64,000 nucleotides of DNA from NCBI GenBank assembly GCA_002709695.1, contig PAQF01000077.1, positions 1-64,000 on the forward strand, in the 5' to 3' direction. The notes beneath the pieces were generated by a model. That model saw nothing but the letters and a program-made list of their open reading frames with translations. It searched no databases and had not been told where the DNA came from. This document shows positions 57,476-64,000 of this stretch, in pieces (position 1 is the first letter of the stretch; the number at the start of each line of letters is the position of its first letter). Made by a program: the position numbers and the translations under genes. The stretch is from Candidatus Poribacteria bacterium. Its GTDB lineage: Bacteria > Poribacteria > WGA-4E > UBA9662.

Positions 57476-58825
57476 ATGGCAACAGCAATCCCCCTGCCTA
57501 AATTGGGTCAGTCAGTAGAAAGTTGCATTATTGTTGAATGGCAAAAGAAAGAGGGAGATAAAGTCACCCAAGGAGAGGTCATTTGTGAAATAGAAACTGA
57601 CAAAGCATCCTTGGAGGTAGAAAGTTCGGTATCAGGTGTTGTCTTGGAGATATTCTTTCAGGCAGGGGATGAAGTCCCTGTCCATACTTACATTGCGGCT
57701 GTTGGCGAACTAGGTGAAAGTGTCAGCCACTTTCGGCCTGATAATACGAACCTAACAAGCTGTGGCTCATCATCCAATCGTCAGATTAATGTATCTAGAA
57801 ATACGCAAGCAGTCAATTCCCAATTACTAACAGAACCTATTTTGAAACAATCAGGCTTAGATTCCAAAATATCTCCGCGTGCTGATGCTTTGGCAAAGAA
57901 ATTAGGAATAGATCTCCCAAATGTCCAGGGAACAGGTCCGAGTAACCGAATTATGGAAAAAGACGTACAACTTGCGGCATTAAATCGCCAACCACTAACT
58001 CTATTGGCTAGAATGGTAGCCGCAGAAAAGAATTTAGTCATACCCACATCTGGTTCAGGTATCGGTGGTCGCATCACACTAAATGATTTGGGATCTGAGA
58101 TTTCGCCGTCTACCTCACCTCCCCTTGTCAACGTCCGGAAACAAGCAATTCTCACCCAAAACATGCGAAAGGGTATCGCTGAACGAATGCTGAATTCTGT
58201 TCAGTCTACAGCTCGATTAACCCTAAATTCATCAGCAGACGCACGTAGTTTATTATCCTTTTGCCAACAACTAAAGGAAAATGTAAGGTTACAGCAAATT
58301 ACAATTAACGACCTGATCCTTTTCTTAGTTTCTAGGGTTTTAATTGATTACCCTCAACTTAATCTACTGTTTACCCAAAACTCTATTTCTCGATCCAAAC
58401 ATGTGAATTTAGGGTTTGCAGTAGATACCAAACGTGGTCTAATGATACCAGTACTTAAACATGCTGAATCCTTAAGCTTGGAGGAAATGTTTCTAGAAAC
58501 TAAGCGTTTATCTTCTGCCTGTGTGGAAGGTAAAATTTCTCCTGATGATTTGGAAGATGGAACATTTACGGTAGCTAATCTGGGATCACTAGGAATTGAA
58601 AGTTTTACCCCCATGTTGAATTTTCCACAAGTAGGAATTCTTGGTGTTGGTTACATAGATTCGAAACCTGTAGTTGTTAATGGCAAGCTAGAGTTTATTG
58701 ACCACATAGGGTTATCTTTAACTGTGAACCATCAAACAGTTAGAATGAACCTTGCCTCTAATTTTTTGTATGCTTTTTCACAACAATTGTCAGAGATCGA
58801 TTTGGTTATTGGTAATGAACAATAA
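57476..58825 (+). CDS. 2-oxoacid dehydrogenase E2 (dihydrolipoamide acyltransferase-like)
   Basis: Lipoyl domain GEVICEIETDKASLEVES, peripheral-subunit-binding domain SPRADALAKKLGIDLPNVQGTGPSNRIMEKDV, C-terminal acyltransferase fold FTVANLGSLGIESFTPMLNFPQVGILGVG. Confidence 0.88.
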   Translation: MATAIPLPKLGQSVESCIIVEWQKKEGDKVTQGEVICEIETDKASLEVESSVSGVVLEIFFQAGDEVPVHTYIAAVGELGESVSHFRPDNTNLTSCGSSSNRQINVSRNTQAVNSQLLTEPILKQSGLDSKISPRADALAKKLGIDLPNVQGTGPSNRIMEKDVQLAALNRQPLTLLARMVAAEKNLVIPTSGSGIGGRITLNDLGSEISPSTSPPLVNVRKQAILTQNMRKGIAERMLNSVQSTARLTLNSSADARSLLSFCQQLKENVRLQQITINDLILFLVSRVLIDYPQLNLLFTQNSISRSKHVNLGFAVDTKRGLMIPVLKHAESLSLEEMFLETKRLSSACVEGKISPDDLEDGTFTVANLGSLGIESFTPMLNFPQVGILGVGYIDSKPVVVNGKLEFIDHIGLSLTVNHQTVRMNLASNFLYAFSQQLSEIDLVIGNEQ

Positions 58826-58869
58826 AGATTTTTTAAAACCACAATAATACAAGGAACAAATTAACTTCG

Positions 58870-60222
58870 ATGGAAAAGAACAGATTATATGATTTAGTTG
58901 TCATCGGTGCCGGCCCAGGAGGATATATCGCTGCTGAGAGAGCTGGGACTAGGGGAAAACAGGTGTTATTGGTTGAGAAGGAAGACCTCGGAGGCGTTTG
59001 CCTAAACGCAGGATGTATTCCCAGCAAAACATTGATCAACTCGGGCAAATTGTTTTCCCAAGCTTGCGATTCGGAAATTTATGGTGTGACTGTTGAGAAC
59101 CCACGTTTTGATTTGACGAAAGCGATGGCTTACAAACAGAGGGTAATAAAAACTCTGCGTAGTGGTGTTGAATTTCAAATGAAGCAACGTCAGGTCGATG
59201 TTGTTACAGGGGAAGCCTCTTTTATTAATCAACACACAATTCAGGTTGACGGAAATCAATATCAGGCAAAAAATGTGATTATTGCAACAGGTGCATCACC
59301 TGTGTTACCAGTAATCCCTGGTTTGGAAGAAGCACATGTGGTAACAAGCAAGGAGATTCTTGAAGTTACCAAGTTACCTAACCATTTAGTTGTTATTGGT
59401 GGTGGTGCAATCGGATGTGAATTTGCCTCCTTCTTTTCAAACGTAGGTGTGCAAGTCTCACTGATTGAGGTATTACCGGAAATAATCTCGCCTTTGGACA
59501 ATGAACTAGCTGGGATGTTGCGAAAGGCAATCAAAGGAGTAAGTTTTCAGCTCGAATCTAAAGTTGAGCGTATTACTGCTAATGATCTCGTTTATAATCA
59601 AAATGGAGAATCCAAAACCATATCCTGCGATATGGTTTTGGTATCGATAGGTAGAAAACCTAACGTTAAAGGTCTAGGGCTAGAAAATATTGATATTGAT
59701 TTTGACCAACAAGGTATCAAGGTAAACCAGCTGATGCAAACCAACATCCCTCATATCTACGCTGTGGGCGATGTCACCGGTAGGTCTATGTTAGCTCATT
59801 CGGCTTCACGTATGGGAGAGGTGGCAGTTAGAAATATGTTTGGTGAGCAAGATATCATGCGTTATCATGCAATACCTTGGGTAGTTTACACTAATCCGGA
59901 AGCTGCTTGGGTAGGTATGACTGAAGCAGAAGCAAAAGATAAAGGGATTGCAGTGAAAACAGCTAAACTGCCAATGAATGCTAATGGACGGTTCTTGGTG
60001 GAAAATTCTGGAAAAAGAGGGATTTGCAAGGTAGTAGTAGACGTGCAAAAAGACTTGTTATTGGGTATCCAGATGGTTGGATCAACCTGTTCCGAAATGA
60101 TTTATGGAGCTGCTGCCATGATTGAAGACGAATTTCGAGTTCAGGATATCAAAGATGTTGTTTTCCCTCACCCGACAGTATCAGAGATTTTTAAAGACAC
60201 TTTGTATTATTTACCAACATAG
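58870..60222 (+). CDS. lpdA: Dihydrolipoyl dehydrogenase (E3)
   Basis: VVIGAGPGGYIAAERAGTRGKQVLLVEKEDLGGVCLNAGCIPSKTL redox-disulfide motif; HPTVSEIFKDTLY C-terminus. Confidence 0.93.
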   Translation: MEKNRLYDLVVIGAGPGGYIAAERAGTRGKQVLLVEKEDLGGVCLNAGCIPSKTLINSGKLFSQACDSEIYGVTVENPRFDLTKAMAYKQRVIKTLRSGVEFQMKQRQVDVVTGEASFINQHTIQVDGNQYQAKNVIIATGASPVLPVIPGLEEAHVVTSKEILEVTKLPNHLVVIGGGAIGCEFASFFSNVGVQVSLIEVLPEIISPLDNELAGMLRKAIKGVSFQLESKVERITANDLVYNQNGESKTISCDMVLVSIGRKPNVKGLGLENIDIDFDQQGIKVNQLMQTNIPHIYAVGDVTGRSMLAHSASRMGEVAVRNMFGEQDIMRYHAIPWVVYTNPEAAWVGMTEAEAKDKGIAVKTAKLPMNANGRFLVENSGKRGICKVVVDVQKDLLLGIQMVGSTCSEMIYGAAAMIEDEFRVQDIKDVVFPHPTVSEIFKDTLYYLPT

Positions 60223-60260
60223 ATGAAACGATAGAAAATCACCATTGAGGGAAATCAGGA

Positions 60261-62717
60261 TTGCCTAAATCAATTCCCATTCACCCTGCTAGCATTCGTC
60301 AGAAAGCAGTCATAAAAAGTCCGGAGATACCTGTAAATTTTTACACCCCGAATCCTGGACAGGAAACTCAAAAGTACGGCACAGAAAACTTGGTGCGTAT
60401 GTACCGGGACATGGTCTATATCCGGGAGTTTGAAGTCATGTTGGGTCGGATTAAGAAAGAAGGCATTTATGCAGGAATTAAGTACGATCATCGAGGGCCT
60501 GCACATCTGTCTATCGGACAAGAAGCCGCTGTTGTCGGACAATGTTACCATCTATTGCCAGAGGATTTTATTTTTGGGTCTCATCGTAGCCATGGAGAAA
60601 TTTTGGCCAAAAGTTTTTCTGCTATTGCAGTGTTAGGTCAAGATGAACTAATGGATATCATGGAATCTTATCTGGATGGAATGCCTCTGAAAGTAGTAGA
60701 AACATTTACTCAAGGCAACGTCAAAGACCTTGCTATCAATTATGTCCTTTATGGTACATTAGCCGAGATTTTTGGCAGAGAAAATGGTTTCAACAAAGGG
60801 ATGGGCGGATCGATGCATGCGTTTTTTCCTCCCTTTGGTGTTATGCCAAATAACGCCATTGTTGGTGGTTCCGCTGACATTGCAGCCGGAGCCGCTTTAT
60901 TCAAAAAGGTGAATCGAAAACCTGGGATTGTCATCGCAAATATCGGTGACGCTTCCACGGGGTGCGGCCCGGTTTGGGAAGCAATGACGTTTGTTGCTAT
61001 GGATCAGTATCGTGTGCTGTGGGATCCAAACTTAGGTGGAAATCCACCAATCATTTTCAACTTCATGAATAACTTTTACGGAATGGGCGGACAAACAAAA
61101 GGGGAAACAATGGGATTTGATACCCTAGCTCGAGTTGGGCTAGGTGTTAACCCAGAGGGGATGCATTCCGAATCTGTAGACGGCTATAATCCTCTAGCTG
61201 TAGCAGATGCTATAGAACGTAAACGCGAAATCTTGGATAAAGGACAAGGTCCTGTTTTATTGGATACTCTAACGTACCGATTTTCGGGACATTCTCCTTC
61301 TGATACCTCTTCCTATCGTGACAAGTTGGAAGTAGACCTCTGGCAACAACAGGATGCACTGAAAAGTTATGGGACGTATCTAGCAAACAATGGTCATGCG
61401 AATGACCATTGTTTGCAAAGTTTCGAAGTAGATATTAGAAGCCGTCTAAAAAAGGTATTAAAGGCCTCAAGTTGTTTAGAAACTTCCCCCCGCATTAACA
61501 TTCACGTTGATACTATCGGCAAGATGATGTTTTCTAACCAATATAAAGAACGTATGTTAGATAAGGTGCCAGAAGTTCTTATTCCTCGAGAGGAGAGTCG
61601 CCTGAAAGTAACTTTGAAAAAACATCGTTTTGGGTTACAAGATGGAAAACCGTTACCAAAACTTCAGTGCCTAACATATGCTGAAGCCCTCTTTGAAGCC
61701 TTGATTCACCGTTTTTATGAAGATCCAACCATGATCGCATATGGTGAGGAGAATCGTGATTGGGGAGGCGCATTCAGTGTATATCGTGGTTTGACGGAAT
61801 GTTTGCCTTATCATAGATTGTTCAATTCACCTATTTCTGAGGCTGCTATTGTGGGAACAGCGGTTGGTTATGCACTCTCCGGGGGACGTGTGGTAGCAGA
61901 ATTAATGTATTGCGACTTTATGGGACGAGCCGGGGATGAAATTTTCAATCAGATGGCAAAATGGCAATCAATGTCTGCTAATTTGCTGCAGATGCCACTG
62001 GTCTTGCGTGTTTCAGTAGGGTCTAAGTATGGTGCGCAGCATTCCCAAGATTGGAGTTCAATTGTAGCACATATCCCAGGGCTGAAAGTTATGTTTCCTT
62101 CTACACCTTACGATGCCAAAGGAATGCTGAATCTTGCACTTTGCGGGACAGATCCTGTCGTCTTTTTTGAGAGTCAACGCCTATATTCTGAACCGGAAAT
62201 TCTTGTTGAAGGAGGAGTTCCAATTGACTACTACCAAGTTGAAATGGCTGAACCCATGGTTCGTAGAAATGGCAAAGATATAACTATTCTCACCATTGGA
62301 GCAACCTTATATCGAGCTTTGGACGCGGCTGCAGAGCTGGAGACAAAATATAATATTTCTACAGAGGTGATTGATGCTCGTTTTGTGAATCCATTAAATT
62401 ACGCCAAAATCGTTGATTCGGTGAAAAAGACTGGGAAGATCCTGCTAGCTTCAGATGCTTGCGAACGAGGGTCTTTCCTTCATACGATTGCTTCTAACAT
62501 CAGTCAACTGGCATTCGATTATTTGGATGCTCCTATTAGTGTTGTAGGTTCTCGCAATTGGATTACACCGGCTGCTGAGCTAGAAGAATCATTTTTCCCA
62601 CAGAAAGACTGGATTATTGACACTATCCACGAACGAATCCTGCCGATTCCAGGCTATGAGGTAAGGACACTACAAACTACGGGAGAGATTCTGAGGCGCA
62701 ATCGGTTGGGTATTTAG
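60261..62717 (+). CDS. Fused alpha-beta E1 component of a 2-oxoacid dehydrogenase (TPP-dependent)
   Basis: Alpha part with [12 protein letters not shown] and [14 protein letters not shown]...FNFMNN; beta part with [41 protein letters not shown] start. Confidence 0.9.
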   Translation: MPKSIPIHPASIRQKAVIKSPEIPVNFYTPNPGQETQKYGTENLVRMYRDMVYIREFEVMLGRIKKEGIYAGIKYDHRGPAHLSIGQEAAVVGQCYHLLPEDFIFGSHRSHGEILAKSFSAIAVLGQDELMDIMESYLDGMPLKVVETFTQGNVKDLAINYVLYGTLAEIFGRENGFNKGMGGSMHAFFPPFGVMPNNAIVGGSADIAAGAALFKKVNRKPGIVIANIGDASTGCGPVWEAMTFVAMDQYRVLWDPNLGGNPPIIFNFMNNFYGMGGQTKGETMGFDTLARVGLGVNPEGMHSESVDGYNPLAVADAIERKREILDKGQGPVLLDTLTYRFSGHSPSDTSSYRDKLEVDLWQQQDALKSYGTYLANNGHANDHCLQSFEVDIRSRLKKVLKASSCLETSPRINIHVDTIGKMMFSNQYKERMLDKVPEVLIPREESRLKVTLKKHRFGLQDGKPLPKLQCLTYAEALFEALIHRFYEDPTMIAYGEENRDWGGAFSVYRGLTECLPYHRLFNSPISEAAIVGTAVGYALSGGRVVAELMYCDFMGRAGDEIFNQMAKWQSMSANLLQMPLVLRVSVGSKYGAQHSQDWSSIVAHIPGLKVMFPSTPYDAKGMLNLALCGTDPVVFFESQRLYSEPEILVEGGVPIDYYQVEMAEPMVRRNGKDITILTIGATLYRALDAAAELETKYNISTEVIDARFVNPLNYAKIVDSVKKTGKILLASDACERGSFLHTIASNISQLAFDYLDAPISVVGSRNWITPAAELEESFFPQKDWIIDTIHERILPIPGYEVRTLQTTGEILRRNRLGI
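61383..61416. repeat. Perfect 15-bp inverted repeat within the E1 CDS
   Basis: GCAAACAATGGTCAT-GCGA-ATGACCATTGTTTGC. Confidence 0.9.
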
Positions 62718-62725
62718 CTATCATT

Positions 62726-64000
62726 TCATCGTGGCAAACTGATGTCCGGCAGTTGAAAGCTGTCGGCAGTGTCGTTAATCCAGCGAGCCAGTAGATTATG
62801 ACAATATTCTTTTGGTTCTTGGTAAGACCAATCGTAAACATAATTGGCTTGTTCGTAGAAGTCTTCAGCAGTATTAAATAGCAACCAATCGTTACCAGGA
62901 GTACAGACATATTTCCATCCGTCTCGGGTAACTACTCCTCTCCAAGCCTTGTTGACCGAATGACGGTGGAACTTACGCGGAATCTGTTGTAGGTAGGCAG
63001 ATTCCGGCTCTTTTTCAGTTTTGGGTGGGCCTTTGTACTCTGGTGCATCAGAATGAATACAGTGTGCCGAATAATCGTATCCTACCATGCTTGCAGGAAC
63101 AGGAATTCCACAAAGCCCCAGTGTTGTTGGGGCAATATCAACATGGTTAATAACTGCTTTAGTGCGTCCAACCTTCATCCCATATCCTCCTCCTACCTTG
63201 GCAATAATACATGGAATGCGAATAGCTTCCTCCCACGGACAGGATTTTCCCCACTGAGCATGGCTGCCAAGCATATCGCCATGGTCAGAAAAAAATACCA
63301 AGTAGGTTTCTCTATCAATTCCCATCTTCTTTAACGATTGACTGATACGGCCTACATTGTAGTCTAAATTTTCAATCATCCGATAATAACCAGCCAAATC
63401 AAGTTCAGCTTTTTCTCGAATCCAAGGCACATTAGGAACATTACTTCGGAATTTGATGTCTTTTGGATGGATGTTTGTCTGATTATATTTCGGATTGACT
63501 GGCGAAGTATAAGGGTCATGAGGTGGTTGCACGGATAGAACAGCCAAGAACGGTTGATAGTTCTCATCCACTCCAACATGATCTTCCAAGTGTTGGATCA
63601 GCATATCGGTCAATGAATCTGTTTCATATCCTGGTAAACGAATTGGGTTTTCACTTCCATGACCATAGACATAACATTCGTTCTGGTTGTTGTTATTCTC
63701 ATAACCCATCCAATATTTAAACCTACCCCTACGCTGAGGGGAAACATAATGCTCCCGGTTGTTAGAGCCATCCAAGTGCCATTTACCAATATAAGCAGTA
63801 TGATAACCAGCTTGGTTAAACGGTTCAGCTATAGTACAAAGAGAAGGAGAAAGCTGAGAGGGTGTTCGATCCGCCCCGTTTTGATGGGGGTACATGCTAG
63901 TCAGCAACGCCCCACGAAAAGGAGTACACCAAGGTGCTCCAGCGACAGCATTATCAAACCGCATGCCACTACGTGCCAAGTTATCAATGTTAGGTGTATA
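62726..64000 (-). CDS. Sulfatase (arylsulfatase family), partial at right edge
   Basis: Cys-type signature C-T-P-F-R-G (PWCTPFRGALLTSMYPHQNG), FFSDHGDMLGSH; frame stays open to 64000 (YTPNIDNLARSG). Confidence 0.92.
   Translation of the reverse strand, partial: YTPNIDNLARSGMRFDNAVAGAPWCTPFRGALLTSMYPHQNGADRTPSQLSPSLCTIAEPFNQAGYHTAYIGKWHLDGSNNREHYVSPQRRGRFKYWMGYENNNNQNECYVYGHGSENPIRLPGYETDSLTDMLIQHLEDHVGVDENYQPFLAVLSVQPPHDPYTSPVNPKYNQTNIHPKDIKFRSNVPNVPWIREKAELDLAGYYRMIENLDYNVGRISQSLKKMGIDRETYLVFFSDHGDMLGSHAQWGKSCPWEEAIRIPCIIAKVGGGYGMKVGRTKAVINHVDIAPTTLGLCGIPVPASMVGYDYSAHCIHSDAPEYKGPPKTEKEPESAYLQQIPRKFHRHSVNKAWRGVVTRDGWKYVCTPGNDWLLFNTAEDFYEQANYVYDWSYQEPKEYCHNLLARWINDTADSFQLPDISLPR

Noticed and set aside
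1-64000. tRNA/rRNA genes, CRISPR arrays, transposases or prophage genes
   Set aside because: Scanned intergenic regions by eye for T-loop GGTTCRANNCC sequences, regularly spaced repeats and DDE/tyrosine recombinase motifs; none convincing. A tRNAscan/Infernal run would be needed to exclude them.

Overview
AT-rich bacterial chromosomal window, densely coding, with no rRNA, tRNA, CRISPR array or transposase recognised by eye. Left part, envelope/regulatory core: an LpxL-type acyltransferase, lptC-lptA-lptB, rpoN, hprK, an HPr-like gene and valS. This is followed by a MoxR/DUF58/VWA (Bat-type) operon of seven genes. Middle: a long minus-strand run (asd, cbpA-like dnaJ, aminotransferase, ndk, FAH-family hydrolase). 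It leads into a tightly coupled five-gene envelope operon: LolD-type ATPase, beta-RFAP-synthase-like GHMP protein, cohesin-like lipoprotein, TPR/CsgG-like lipoprotein and a predicted outer-membrane protein. Right part, catabolic/accessory: PhyH dioxygenases, Ldh_2 dehydrogenases, PIG-L deacetylase, FGGY kinase, Gfo/Idh/MocA oxidoreductase, creatininase-family protein, a 2-oxoacid dehydrogenase cluster (E2, E3, fused E1) and a sulfatase. Most notable observations: (1) the HPr-like protein beside HprK has Asp at the phospho-His15 position but keeps the regulatory Ser46, resembling Crh; (2) the five-gene operon joined by four consecutive 4-nt ATGA overlaps, with an MptG-like enzyme among envelope genes; (3) an E2 acyltransferase whose HxxxDG motif is degraded; (4) a pair of Ldh_2 paralogs in which one has lost the presumed catalytic His; (5) three decayed genes not represented as intact ORFs (GalT-like, PhyH, LamG); (6) a perfect 15-bp hairpin with a GCGA loop inside the E1 CDS. 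The gene repertoire resembles Candidatus Poribacteria or related uncultured lineages, but that is only an impression. All family calls are from motif reading; no database search was run.
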